Source of the DNA: Zhengitettix transpicula
Taxonomy: Eukaryota > Arthropoda > Insecta > Orthoptera > Tetrigidae
DNA length: 64,000 nucleotides
NCBI GenBank assembly: GCA_037074705.1
Contig: JAYJMR010000019.1
Location: 62,001 to 126,000 of the forward strand
Direction of reading: 5' to 3'
Shown here piece by piece: positions 1-15,000 of this stretch. Below the pieces are notes generated by a model. It saw nothing but the letters and a program-made list of their open reading frames with translations, did not search any database and had not been told where the DNA came from. The position numbers and the translations under genes are program-made. The stretch's first letter is position 1. Each line of letters begins with the position of its first letter.

Positions 1-3000
1 AATATTAATAGATTAAGATTTTAGAAGTGCATGTTTGAGTAAATTTTATAAAGAACGAGTCATTTATTATGAAATAAGACTTTGTTATTTGAAGATTCTT
101 GGTTGGTGAAATTCCAAACTTGTTGTCGAAACGTCGAAATATTACGATATAATAATTAATATTAATAGATTAAGATTTTAGAAGCGCAGGTTTGACTAAT
201 TTTTATAAAGAACGAGTCATTTATTATGAAATAAGACTTTGTTATTTGAAGATTCTTGGTTGGTGAAATTCCAAACTTGTCGTCGAAACGTCGAAATATT
301 ACGATATATTAATTAATATTAATAGATTAAGATTTTAGAAGTGCAGGTTTGACTAATTTTTATAAAGAACGTATCATTTTTTATGAAATAAGACTTTGTT
401 ATTTGAAGATTCTTGGTTGGTGAAATTCCAAACTTGTCATCGAAACGTCGAAATTTTGGGATATATTAATTAATATTAATAGATTAAGATTTTAGAAGTG
501 CAGGTTTGAGTAATTTTTATAAAGAACGAGTTATTTATTATGAAATAAGACTTTGTTATTTGTAGATTCTTGGTTGGTGAAAATCCAAACTTGTCGTCGA
601 AACGTCGAAATATTACGATATATTAATTAATATTAATAGATTAAGATTTTAGAAGTGCAGGTTTGACTAATTTTTATAAAGAACGTATCATTTATTATGA
701 AATAAGACTTTGTTATTTGAAGATTCTTGGTTGGTGAAATTCCAAACTTGTCATCGAAACGTCGAAATATTACGATATATTAATTAATATTAATAGATTA
801 AGATTTTAGAAGTGCAGGTTTGACTAATTTTTATAAAGAACGTATCATTTATTATGAAATAAGACTTTGTTATTTGAAGATTCTTGGTTGGTGAAATTCC
901 AAACTTGTCGTCGAAACGTCGAAATATTACGATATATTAATTAATATTAATAGATTAAGATTTTAGAAGTGCAGGTTTGACTAATTTTTATAAAGAACGT
1001 ATCATTTATTATGAAATAAGACTTTGTTATTTGAAGATTCTTGGTTGGTGAAATTCCAAACTTGTCGTCGCAACGTCGAAATTTTGGGATATATTAATTA
1101 ATATTAATAGATTAAGATTTTAGAAGTGCAGGTTTGAGTAATTTTTATAAAGAACGAGTCATTTATTATGAAATAAGACTTTGTTATTTGAAGATTCTTG
1201 GTTGGTGAAATTCCAAACTTGACGTCGCAACGTCGAAATTTTGGGATATATTAATTAATATTAATAGATTAAGATTTTAGAAGTGCAGGTTTGACTAATT
1301 TTAATAAAGAACGTATCATTTATTATGAAATAAGACTTTGTTATTTGAAGATTCTTGGTTGGTGAAATTCCAAACTTGTCGTCGCAACGTCGAAATTTTG
1401 GGATATATTAATTAATATTAATAGATTAAGATTTTAGAAGTGCTGGTTTGAGTAATTTTTATAAAGAACGAGTCATTTATTATGAAATAAGACTTTGTTA
1501 TTTCTAGTTTCTTGGTTGGTGAAATTCCAAACTTGTCGTCGAAACGTCGAAATATTACGATATAATAATTAATATTAATAGATTAAGATTTTAAATGCGC
1601 AGGTTTGACTAATTTTTATAAAGAACGAGTCATTTATTATGAAATAAGACTTTGTTATTTGAAGATTCTTTGTTGGTGAAATTCCAAACTTGTCATCGAA
1701 ACGTCGAAATATTACGATATATTAATTAATATTAAAAAATTAAGATTTTAGAAGTGCAGGTTTGACTAATTTTAATAAAGAACGTATCATTTATTATGAA
1801 ATAAGACTTTGTTATTTGAAGATTCTTGGTTGGTGAAATTCCAAAATTGTCGTCGAAACGTCGAAATATTACGATATATTAATTAATATTAATAGATTAA
1901 GATTTTAGAAGTGCAGGTTTGAGTAATTTTTATAAAGAACGAATCATTTATTATGAAATAAGACTTTGTTATTTGAAGATTCTTGGTTGGTGAAATTCCA
2001 AACTTGTCGTCGAAACGTCGACATATTACGATATATTAATTAATATTAATAGATTAAGATTTTAGAAGTGCAGGTTTGACTAATTTTTATAAAGAACGTA
2101 TCATTTATTATGAAATAAGACTTTGTTATTTGAAGATTCTTGGTTGGTGAAATTCCAAACTTGTCGTCGAAACGTCGAAATTTTGGGATATATTAATTAA
2201 TATTAATAGATTAAGATTTTAGAAGTGCAGGTTTGAGTAATTTTTATAAAGAACGAGTCATTTATTATGAAATAAGACTTTGTTATTTGAAGATTCTTGG
2301 TTGGTGAAAATCCAAACTTGTCGTCGAAACGTCGAAATATTACGATATATTAATTAAAATTAATAGATTAAGATTTTAGAAGTGCTGGTTTGAGTAATTT
2401 TTATAAAGAACGAGTCATTTATTATGAAATAAGACTTTGTTATTTCTAGTTTCTTGGTTGGTGAAATTCCAAACTTGTCGTCGAAACGTCGAAATATTAC
2501 GATATAATAATAAATATTAATAGATTAAGATTTTAGAAGCGCAGGTTTGACTAATTTTTATAAAGAACGAGTCATTTATTATGAAATAAGACTTTGTTAT
2601 TTGAAGATTCTTGGTTGGTGAAATTCCAAACTTGTCATCGAAACGTCGAAATATTACGATATATTAATTAATATTAATAGATTAAGATTTTAGAAGTGCA
2701 GGTTTGACTAATTTTTATAAAGAACGTATCATTTATTATGAAATAAGACTTTGTTATTTGAAGATTCTTGGTTGGTGAAATTCCAAACTTGTCATCGAAA
2801 CGTCGAAATTTTGGGATATATTAATTAATATTAATAGATTAAGATTTTAGAAGTGCAGGTTTGAGTAATTTTTATAAAGAACGAGTTATTTATTATGAAA
2901 TAAGACTTTGTTATTTGAAGATTCTTGGTTGGTGAAAATCCAAACTTGTCGTCGAAACGTCGAAATATTACGATATATTAATTAATATTAATAGATTAAG

Positions 3001-6000
3001 ATTTTAGAAGTGCAGGTTTGACTAATTTTTATAAAGAACGTATCATTTATTATGAAATAAGACTTTGTTATTTGAAGATTCTTGGTTGGTGAAATTCCAA
3101 ACTTGTCATCGAAACGTCGAAATATTACGATATATTAATTAATATTAATAGATTAAGATTTTAGAAGTGCAGGTTTGACTAATTTTTATAAAGAACGTAT
3201 CATTTATTATGAAATAAGACTTTGTTATTTGAAGATTCTTGGTTGGTGAAATTCCAAACTTGTCGTCGAAACGTCGAAATATTACGATATATTAATTAAT
3301 ATTAATAGATTAAGATTTTAGAAGTGCAGGTTTGACTAATTTTTATAAAGAACGAGTCATTTATTATGAAATAAGACTTTGTTATTTGAAGATTCTTGGT
3401 TGGTGAAATTCCAAACTTGTCGTCGAAACGTCGAAATATTACGATATATTAATTAATATTAATAGATTAAGATTTTAGAAGTGCAGGTTTGACTAATTTT
3501 TATAAAGAACGTATCATTTATTATGAAATAAGACTTTGTTATTTGAAGATTCTTGGTTGGTGAAATTCCAAACTTGTCGTCGCAACGTCGAAATTTTGGG
3601 ATATATTAATTAATATTAATAGATTAAGATTTTAGAAGTGCAGGTTTGAGTAATTTTTATAAAGAACGAGTCATTTATTATGAAATAAGACTTTGTTATT
3701 TGAAGATTCTTGGTTGGTGAAATTCCAAACTTGTCGTCGCAACGTCGAAATTTTGGGATATATTAATTAATATTAATAGATTAAGATTTTAGAAGTGCTG
3801 GTTTGAGTAATTTTTATAAAGAACGAGTCATTTATTATGAAATAAGACTTTGTTATTTCTAGTTTCTTGGTTGGTGAAATTCCAAACTTGTCGTCGAAAC
3901 GTCGAAATATTACGATATAATAATTAATATTAATAGATTAAGATTTTAAATGCGCAGGTTTGACTAATTTTTATAAAGAACGAGTCATTTATTATGAAAT
4001 AAGACTTTGTTATTTGAAGATTCTTGGTTGGTGAAATTCCAAACTTGTCGTCGAAACGTCGAAATATTACGATATATTAATTAATATTAATAGATTAAGA
4101 TTTTAGAAGTGCAGGTTTGACTAATTTTTATAAAGAACGTATCATTTATTATGAAATAAGACTTTGTTATTTGAAGATTCTTGGTTGGTGAAATTCCAAA
4201 CTTGTCATCGAAACGTCGAAATATTACGATATATTAATTAATATTAATAGATTAAGATTTTAGAAGTGCAGGTTTGACTAATTTTTATAAAGAACGTATC
4301 ATTTATTATGAAATAAGACTTTGTTATTTGAAGATTCTTGGTTGGTGAAATTCCAAACTTGTCGTCGAAACGTCGAAATATTACGATATAATAATTAATA
4401 TTAATAGATTAAGATTTTAGAAGCGCAGGTTTGACTAATTTTTATAAAGAACGAGTCATTTATTATGAAATAAGACTTTGTTATTTGAAGATTCTTGGTT
4501 GGTGAAATTCCAAACTTGTCGTCGAAACGTCGAAATATTGGGATATATTAATTAATATTAATAGATTAAGATTTTAGAAGTGCATGTTTGAGTAAATTTT
4601 ATAAAGAACGAGTCATTTATTATGAAATAAGACTTTGTTATTTGAAGATTCTTGGTTGGTGAAATTCCAAACTTGTCGTCGAAACGTCGAAATATTACGA
4701 TATAATAATTAATATTAATAGATTGGGATTTTAGAAGCGCAGGTTTGACTAATTTTTATAAAGAACGAGTCATTTATTATGAAATAAGACTTTGTTATTT
4801 GAAGATTCTTGGTTGGTGAAATTCCAAACTTGTCGTCGAAACGTCGAAATATTACGATATATTAATTAATATTAATAGATTAAGATTTTAGAAGTGCAGG
4901 TTTGACTAATTTTTATAAAGAACGTATCATTTATTATGAAATAAGACTTTGTTATTTGAAGATTCTTGGTTGGTGAAATTCCAAACTTGTCATCGAAACG
5001 TCGAAATTTTGGGATATATTAATTAATATTAATAGATTAAGATTTTAGAAGTGCAGGTTTGAGTAATTTTTATAAAGAACGAGTTATTTATTATGAAATA
5101 AGACTTTGTTATTTGAAGATTCTTGGTTGGTGAAAATCCAAACTTGTCGTCGAAACGTCGAAATATTACGATATATTAATTAATATTAATAGATTAAGAT
5201 TTTAGAAGTGCAGGTTTGACTAATTTTTATAAAGAACGTATCATTTATTATGAAATAAGACTTTGTTATTTGAAGATTCTTGGTTGGTGAAATTCCAAAC
5301 TTGTCATCGAAACGTCGAAATATTACGATATATTAATTAATATTAATAGATTAAGATTTTAGAAGTGCAGGTTTGACTAATTTTTATAAAGAACGTATCA
5401 TTTATTATGAAATAAGACTTTGTTATTTGAAGATTCTTGGTTGGTGAAATTCCAAACTTGTCGTCGAAACGTCGAAATATTACGATATATTAATTAATAT
5501 TAATAGATTAAGATTTTAGAAGTGCAGGTTTGACTAATTTTTATAAAGAACGAGTCATTTATTATGAAATAAGACTTTGTTATTTGAAGATTCTTGGTTG
5601 GTGAAATTCCAAAATTGTCGTCGAAACGTCGAAATATTACGATATATTAATTAATATTAATAGATTAAGATTTTAGAAGTGCAGGTTTGACTAATTTTTA
5701 TAAAGAACGTATCATTTATTATGAAATAAGACTTTGTTATTTGAAGATTCTTGGTTGGTGAAATTCCAAACTTGTCGTCGCAACGTCGAAATTTTGGGAT
5801 ATATTAATTAATATTAATAGATTAAGATTTTAGAAGTGCAGGTTTGAGTAATTTTTATAAAGAACGAGTCATTTATTATGAAATAAGACTTTGTTATTTC
5901 TAGTTTCTTGGTTGGTGAAATTCCAAACTTGTCGTCGAAACGTCGAAATATTACGATATAATAATTAATATTAATAGATTAAGATTTTAGAAGCGCAGGT

Positions 6001-9000
6001 TTGACTAATTTTTATAAAGAACGAGTCATTTATTATGAAATAAGACTTTGTTATTTGAAGATTCTTGGTTGGTGAAATTCCAAACTTGTCATCGAAACGT
6101 CGAAATATTACGATATATTAATTAATATTAATAGATTAAGATTTTAGAAGTGCAGGTTTGACTAATTTTTATAAAGAACGTATCATTTATTATGAAATAA
6201 GACTTTGTTATTTTAAGATTCTTTGTTGGTGAAATTCCAAACTTGTCATCGAAACGTCGAAATATTACGATATATTAATTAATATTAATAGATTAAGATT
6301 TTAGAAGTGCAGGTTTGACTAATTTTTATAAAGAACGTATCATTTATTATGAAATAAGACTTTGTTATTTGAAGATTCTTGGTTGGTGAAATTCCAAACT
6401 TGTCGTCGAAACGTCGAAATATTACGATATATTAATTAATATTAATAGATTAAGATTTTAGAAGTGCAGGTTTGAGTAATTTTTATAAAGAACGAATCAT
6501 TTATTATGAAATAAGACTTTGTTATTTGAAGATTCTTGGTTGGTGAAATTCCAAACTTGTCGTCGAAACGTCGAAATATTACGATATATTAATTAATATT
6601 AATAGATTAAGATTTTAGAAGTGCAGGTTTGACTAATTTTTATAAAGAACGTATCATTTATTATGAAATAAGACTTTGTTATTTGAAGATTCTTGGTTGG
6701 TGAAATTCCAAACTTGTCGTCGCAACGTCGAAATATTACGATATATTAATTAATATTAATAGATTAAGATTTTAGAAGTGCAGGTTTGACTAATTTTTAT
6801 AAAGAACGAGTCATTTATTATGAAATAGGACTTTGTTATTTGAAGATTCTTGGTTGGTGAAATTCCAAACTTGTCGTCGAAACGTCGAAATATTACGATA
6901 TATTAATTAATATTAATAGATTAAGATTTTAGAAGTGCAGGTTTGACTAATTTTTATAAAGAACGTATCATTTATTATGAAATAAGACTTTGTTATTTTA
7001 AGATTCTTTGTTGGTGAAATTCCAAACTTGTCATCGAAACGTCGAAATATTACGATATATTAATTAATATTAATAGATTAAGATTTTAGAAGTGCAGGTT
7101 TGACTAATTTTTATAAAGAACGTATCATTTATTATGAAATAAGACTTTGTTATTTGAAGATTCTTGGTTGGTGAAATTCCAAACTTGTCGTCGAAACGTC
7201 GAAATATTACGATATATTAATTAATATTAATAGATTAAGATTTTAGAAGTGCAGGTTTGAGTAATTTTTATAAAGAACGAATCATTTATTATGAAATAAG
7301 ACTTTGTTATTTGAAGATTCTTGGTTGGTGAAATTCCAAACTTGTCGTCGAAACGTCGAAATATTACGATATATTAATTAATATTAATAGATTAAGATTT
7401 TAGAAGTGCAGGTTTGACTAATTTTTATAAAGAACGTATCATTTATTATGAAATAAGACTTTGTTATTTGAAGATTCTTGGTTGGTGAAATTCCAAACTT
7501 GTCGTCGAAACGTCGAAATTTTGGGATATATTAATTAATATTAATAGATTAAGATTTTAGAAGTGCAGGTTTGAGTAATTTTTATAAAGAACGAGTCATT
7601 TATTATGAAATAAGACTTTGTTATTTGAAGATTCTTGGTTGGTGAAAATCCAAACTTGTCGTCGAAACGTCGAAATATTACGATATATTAATTAAAATTA
7701 ATAGATTAAGATTTTAGAAGTGCTGGTTTGAGTAATTTCTATAAAGAACGAGTCATTTATTATGAAATAAGACTTTGTTATTTCTAGTTTCTTGGTTGGT
7801 GAAATTCCAAACTTGTCGTCGAAACGTCGAAATATTACGATATAATAATTAATATTAATAGATTAAGATTTTAGAAGCGCAGGTTTGACTAATTTTTATA
7901 AAGAACGAGTCATTTATTATGAAATAAGACTTTGTTATTTGAAGATTCTTGGTTGGTGAAATTCCAAACTTGTCATCGAAACGTCGAAATATTACGATAT
8001 ATTAATTAATATTAATAGATTAAGATTTTAGAAGTGCAGGTTTGACTAATTTTTATAAAGAACGTATCATTTATTATGAAATAAGACTTTGTTATTTGAA
8101 GATTCTTGGTTGGTGAAATTCCAAACTTGTCATCGAAACGTCGAAATTTTGGGATATATTAATTAATATTAATAGATTAAGATTTTAGAAGTGCAGGTTT
8201 GAGTAATTTTTATAAAGAACGAGTTATTTATTATGAAATAAGACTTTGTTATTTGAAGATTCTTGGTTGGTGAAAATCCAAACTTGTCGTCGAAACGTCG
8301 AAATATTACGATATATTAATTAATATTAATAGATTAAGATTTTAGAAGTGCAGGTTTGACTAATTTTTATAAAGAACGTATCATTTATTATGAAATAAGA
8401 CTTTGTTATTTGAAGATTCTTGGTTGGTGAAATTCCAAACTTGTCATCGAAACGTCGAAATTTTGGGATATATTAATTAATATTAATAGATTAAGATTTT
8501 AGAAGTGCAGGTTTGAGTAATTTTTATAAAGAACGAGTTATTTATTATGAAATAAGACTTTGTTATTTGAAGATTCTTGGTTGGTGAAAATCCAAACTTG
8601 TCGTCGAAACGTCGAAATATTACGATATATTAATTAATATTAATAGATTAAGATTTTAGAAGTGCAGGTTTGACTAATTTTTATAAAGAACGTATCATTT
8701 ATTATGAAATAAGACTTTGTTATTTGAAGATTCTTGGTTGGTGAAATTCCAAACTTGTCATCGAAACGTCGAAATATTACGATATATTAATTAATATTAA
8801 TAGATTAAGATTTTAGAAGTGCAGGTTTGACTAATTTTTATAAAGAACGTATCATTTATTATGAAATAAGACTTTGTTATTTGAAGATTCTTGGTTGGTG
8901 AAATTCCAAACTTGTCGTCGAAACGTCGAAATATTACGATATATTAATTAATATTAATAGATTAAGATTTTAGAAGTGCAGGTTTGACTAATTTTTATAA

Positions 9001-12000
9001 AGAACGAGTCATTTATTATGAAATAAGACTTTGTTATTTGAAGATTCTTGGTTGGTGAAATTCCAAACTTGTCGTCGAAACGTCGAAATATTACGATATA
9101 TTAATTAATATTAATAGATTAAGATTTAAGAAGTGCAGGTTTGACTAATTTTTATAAAGAACGTATCATTAATTATGAAATAAGACTTTGTTATTTGAAG
9201 ATTCTTGGTTGGTGAAATTCCAAACTTGTCGTCGAAACGTCGAAATATTACGATATAATAATTAATATTAATAGATTAAGATTTTAAATGCGCAGGTTTG
9301 ACTAATTTTTATAAAGAACGAGTCATTTATTATGAAATAAGACTTTGTTATTTGAAGATTCTTGGTTGGTGAAATTCCAAACTTGTCGTCGAAACGTCGA
9401 AATATTACGATATAATAATTAATATTAATAGATTAAGATTTTAAATGCGCAGGTTTGACTAATTTTTATAAAGAACGAGTCATTTATTATGAAATAAGAC
9501 TTTGTTATTTGAAGATTCTTGGTTGGTGAAATTCCAAACTTGTCGTCGAAACGTCGAAATATTACGATATATTAATTAATATTAATAGATTAAGATTTTA
9601 GAAGTGCAGGTTTGACTAATTTTTATAAAGAACGTATCATTTATTATGAAATAAGACTTTGTTATTTGAAGATTCTTTGTTGGTGAAATTCCAAACTTGT
9701 CATCGAAACGTCGAAATATTACGATATATTAATTAATATTAATAGATTAAGATTTTAGAAGTGCAGGTTTGACTAATTTTTATAAAGAACGTATCATTTA
9801 TTATGAAATAAGACTTTGTTATTTGAAGATTCTTGGTTGGTGAAATTCCAAACTTGTCGTCGAAACGTCGAAATATTACGATATATTAATTAATATTAAT
9901 AGATTAAGATTTTAGAAGTGCAGGTTTGACTAATTTTTATAAAGAACGTATCATTTATTATGAAATAAGACTTTGTTATTTGAAGATTCTTGGTTGGTGA
10001 AATTCCAAACTTGTCGTCGAAACGTCGAAATTTTGGGATATATTAATTAATATTAATAGATTAAGATTTTAGAAGTGCAGGTTTGAGTAATTTTTATAAA
10101 GAACGAGTCATTTATTATGAAATAAGACTTTGTTATTTGAAGATTCTTGGTTGGTGAAATTCCAAACTTGTCATCGAAACGTCGAAATATTACGATATAA
10201 TAATTAATATTAATAGATTAAGATTTTAGAAGCGCAGGTTTGACTAATTTTTATAAAGAACGAGTCATTTATTTTGAAATAAGACTTTGTTATTTGAAGA
10301 TTCTTGGTTGGTGAAATTCCAAACTTGTCATCGAAACGTCGAAATATTACGATATATTAATTAATATTAATAGATTAAGATTTTAGAAGTGCAGGTTTGA
10401 CTAATTTTTATAAAGAACGTATCATTTATTATGAAATAAGACTTTGTTATTTGAAGATTGTTGGTTGGTGAAATTCCAAACTTGTCGTCGAAACGTCGAA
10501 ATATTACGATATATTAATTAATATTAATAGATTAAGATTTTAGAAGTGCAGGTTTGACTAATTTTTATAAAGAACGTATCATTTATTATGAAATAAGACT
10601 TTGTTATTTGAAGATTCTTGGTTGGTGAAATTCCAAACTTGTCGTCGAAACGTCGAAATATTACGATATATTAATTAATATTAATAGATTAAGATTTTAG
10701 AAGTGCAGGTTTGACTAATTTTTATAAAGAACGTATCATTTATTATGAAATAAGACTTTGTTATTTGAAGATTCTTTGTTGGTGAAATTCCAAACTTGTC
10801 ATCGAAACGTCGAAATATTACGATATATTAATTAATATTAATAGATTAAGATTTTAGAAGTGCAGGTTTGACTAATTTTTATAAAGAACGTATCATTTAT
10901 TATGAAATAAGACTTTGTTATTTGAAGATTCTTGGTTGGTGAAATTCCAAACTTGTCGTCGAAACGTCGAAATATTACGATATATTAATTAATATTAATA
11001 GATTAAGATTTTAGAAGTGCAGGTTTGACTAATTTTTATAAAGAACGTATCATTTATTATGAAATAAGACTTTGTTATTTGAAGATTCTTGGTTGGTGAA
11101 ATTCCAAACTTGTCGTCGAAACGTCGAAATTTTGGGATATATTAATTAATATTAATAGATTAAGATTTTAGAAGTGCAGGTTTGAGTAATTTTTATAAAG
11201 AACGAGTCATTTATTATGAAATAAGACTTTGTTATTTCTAGTTTCTTGGTTGGTGAAATTCCAAACTTGTCGTCGAAACGTCGAAATATTACGATATAAT
11301 AATTAATATTAATAGATTAAGATTTTAGAAGCGCAGGTTTGACTAATTTTTATAAAGAACGAGTCATTTATTTTTAAATAAGACTTTGTTATTTGAAGAT
11401 TCTTGGTTGGTGAAATTCCAAACTTGTCATCGAAACGTCGAAATATTACGATATATTAATTAATATTAATAGATTAAGATTTTAGAAGTGCAGGTTTGAC
11501 TAATTTTTATAAAGAACGTATCATTTATTATGAAATAAGACTTTGTTATTTGAAGATTGTTGGTTGGTGAAATTCCAAACTTGTCGTCGAAACGTCGAAA
11601 TATTACGATATATTAATTAATATTAATAGATTAAGATTTTTGAAGTGCAGGTTTGACTAATTTTTATAAAGAACGTATCATTTATTATGAAATAAGACTT
11701 TGTTATTTGAAGATTCTTGGTTGGTGAAATTCCAAACTTGTCATCGAAACGTCGAAATATTACGATATATTAATTAATATTAATAGATTAAGATTTTAGA
11801 AGTGCAGGTTTGACTAATTTTTATAAAGAACGAATCATTTATTATGAAATAAGACTTTGTTATTTGAAGATTCTTGGTTGGTGAAATTCCAAACTTGTCA
11901 TCGAAACGTCGAAATATTACGATATATTAATTAATATTAATAGATTAAGATTTTAGAAGTGCAGGTTTGACTAATTTTTATAAAGAACGTATCATTTATT

Positions 12001-15000
12001 ATGAAATAAGACTTTGTTATTTGAAGATTCTTGGTTGGTGAAATTCCAAACTTGTCATCGAAACGTCGAAATATTACGATATATTAATTAATATTAATAG
12101 ATTAAGATTTTAGAAGTGCAGGTTTGACTAATTTTTATAAAGAACGTATCATTTATTATGAAATAAGACTTTGTTATTTGAAGATTCTTGGTTGGTGAAA
12201 TTCCAAACTTGTCGTCGAAACGTCGAAATATTACGATATATTAATTAATATTAATAGATTAATATTTTAGAAGCGCAGGTTTGACTAATTTTTATAAAGA
12301 ACGAGTCATTTATTAGGAAATAAGACTTTGTTATTTGAAGATTCTTGGTTGGTGAAATTCCAAACTTGTCATCGAAACGTCGAAATATTACGATATATTA
12401 ATTAATATTAATAGATTAAGATTTTAGAAGTGCAGGTTTGACTAATTTTTATAAAGAACGTATCATTTATTATGAAATAAGACTTTGTTATTTGAAGATT
12501 CTTGGTTGGTGAAATTCCAAACTTGTCGTCGAAACGTCGAAATATTGGGATATATTACGTAATATTAATAGATTAAGATTTTAGAAGTGCATGTTTGAGT
12601 AAATTTTATAAAGAACGAGTCATTTATTATGAAATAAGACTTTGTTATTTGAAGATTCTTGGTTGGTGAAATTCCAAACTTGTCGTCGAAACGTCGAAAT
12701 ATTACGATATAATAATTAATATTAATAGATTAAGATTTTAGAAGCGCAGGTTTGACTAATTTTTATAAAGAACGTATCATTTATTATGAAATAAGACTTT
12801 GTTATTTGAAGATTCTTGGTTGGTGAAATTCCAAACTTGTCGTCGAAACGTCGAAATATTACGATATAATAATTAATATTAATAGATTAAGATTTTAGAA
12901 GTGCAGGTTTGAGTAATTTTTATAAAGAACGAGTTATTTATTATGAAATAAGACTTTGTTATTTGAAGATTCTTGGTTGGTGAAAATCCAAACTTGTCGT
13001 CGAAACGTCGAAATATTACGATATATTAATTAATATTAATAGATTAAGATTTTAGAAGTGCAGGTTTGACTAATTTTTATAAAGAACGTATCATTTATTA
13101 TGAAATAAGACTTTGTTATTTGAAGATTCTTGGTTGGTGAAATTCCAAACTTGTCATCGAAACGTCGAAATATTACGATATATTAATTAATATTAATAGA
13201 TTAAGATTTTAGAAGTGCAGGTTTGACTAATTTTTATAAAGAACGTATCATTTATTATGAAATAAGACTTTGTTATTTGAAGATTCTTGGTTGGTGAAAT
13301 TCCAAACTTGTCGTCGAAACGTCGAAATATTACGATATATTAATTAATATTAATAGATTAAGATTTTAGAAGTGCAGGTTTGACTAATTTTTATAAAGAA
13401 CGAGTCATTTATTATGAAATAAGACTTTGTTATTTGAAGATTCTTGGTTGGTGAAATTCCAAACTTGTCGTCGAAACGTCGAAATATTACGATATATTAA
13501 TTAATATTAATAGATTAAGATTTTAGAAGTGCAGGTTTGAGTAATTTTTATAAAGAACGAATCATTTATTATGAAATAAGACTTTGTTATTTGAAGATTC
13601 TTGGTTGGTGAAATTCCAAACTTGTCGTCGAAACGTCGAAATATTACGATATATTAATTAATATTAATAGATTAAGATTTTAGAAGTGCAGGTTTGACTA
13701 ATTTTTATAAAGAACGTATCATTTATTATGAAATAAGACTTTGTTATTTGAAGATTCTTGGTTGGTGAAATTCCAAACTTGTCGTCGAAACGTCGAAATT
13801 TTGGGATATATTAATTAATATAATAGATTAAGATTTTAGAAGTGCAGGTTTGAGTAATTTTTATAAAGAACGAGTCATTTATTATGAAATAAGACTTTGT
13901 TATTTGAAGATTCTTGGTTGGTGAAATTCCAAACTTGTCGTCGAAACGTCGAAATATTACGATATATTAATTAATATTAATAGATTAAGATTTTAGAAGT
14001 GCAGGTTTGAGTAATTTTTATAAAGAACGAGTCATTTATTATGAAATAAGACTTTGTTATTTGAAGATTCTTGGTTGGTGAAAATCCAAACTTGTCGTCG
14101 AAACGTCGAAATTTTGGGATATATTAATTAATATTAATAGATTAAGATTTTAGAAGTGCAGGTTTGAGTAATTTTTATAAAGAACGAGTCATTTATTATG
14201 AAATAAGACTTTGTTATTTGAAGATTCTTGGTTGGTGAAAATCCAAACTTGTCGTCGAAACGTCGAAATATTACGATATATTAATTAAAATTAATAGATT
14301 AAGATTTTAGAAGTGCAGGTTTGAGTAATTTTTATAAAGAACGAGTCATTTATTATGAAATAAGACTTTGTTATTTGAAGATTCTTGGTTGGTGAAAATC
14401 CAAACTTGTCGTCGAAACGTCGAAATATTACGATATATTAATTAAAATTAATAGATTAAGATTTTAGAAGTGCAGGTTTGAGTAATTTTTATAAAGAACG
14501 AATCATTTATTATGAAATAAGACTTTGTTATTTGAAGATTCTTGGTTGGTGAAAATCCAAACTTGTCGTCGAAACGTCGAAATATTACGATATATTAATT
14601 AAAATTAATAGATTAAGATTTTAGAAGTGCAGGTTTGAGTAATTTTTATAAAGAACGAATCATTTATTATGAAATAAGACTTTGTTATTTGAAGATTCTT
14701 GGTTGGTGAAATTCCAAACTTGTCGTCGAAACGTCGAAATATTACGATATATTAATTAATATTAATAGATTAAGATTTTAGAAGTGCAGGTTTGACTAAT
14801 TTTTATAAAGAACGTATCATTTATTATGAAATAAGACTTTGTTATTTGAAGATTCTTGGTTGGTGAAATTCCAAACTTGTCGTCGAAACGTCGAAATATT
14901 ACGATATATTAATTAATATTAATAGATTAAGATTTTAGAAGTGCAGGTTTGAGTAATTTTTATAAAGAACGAATCATTTATTATGAAATAAGACTTTGTT

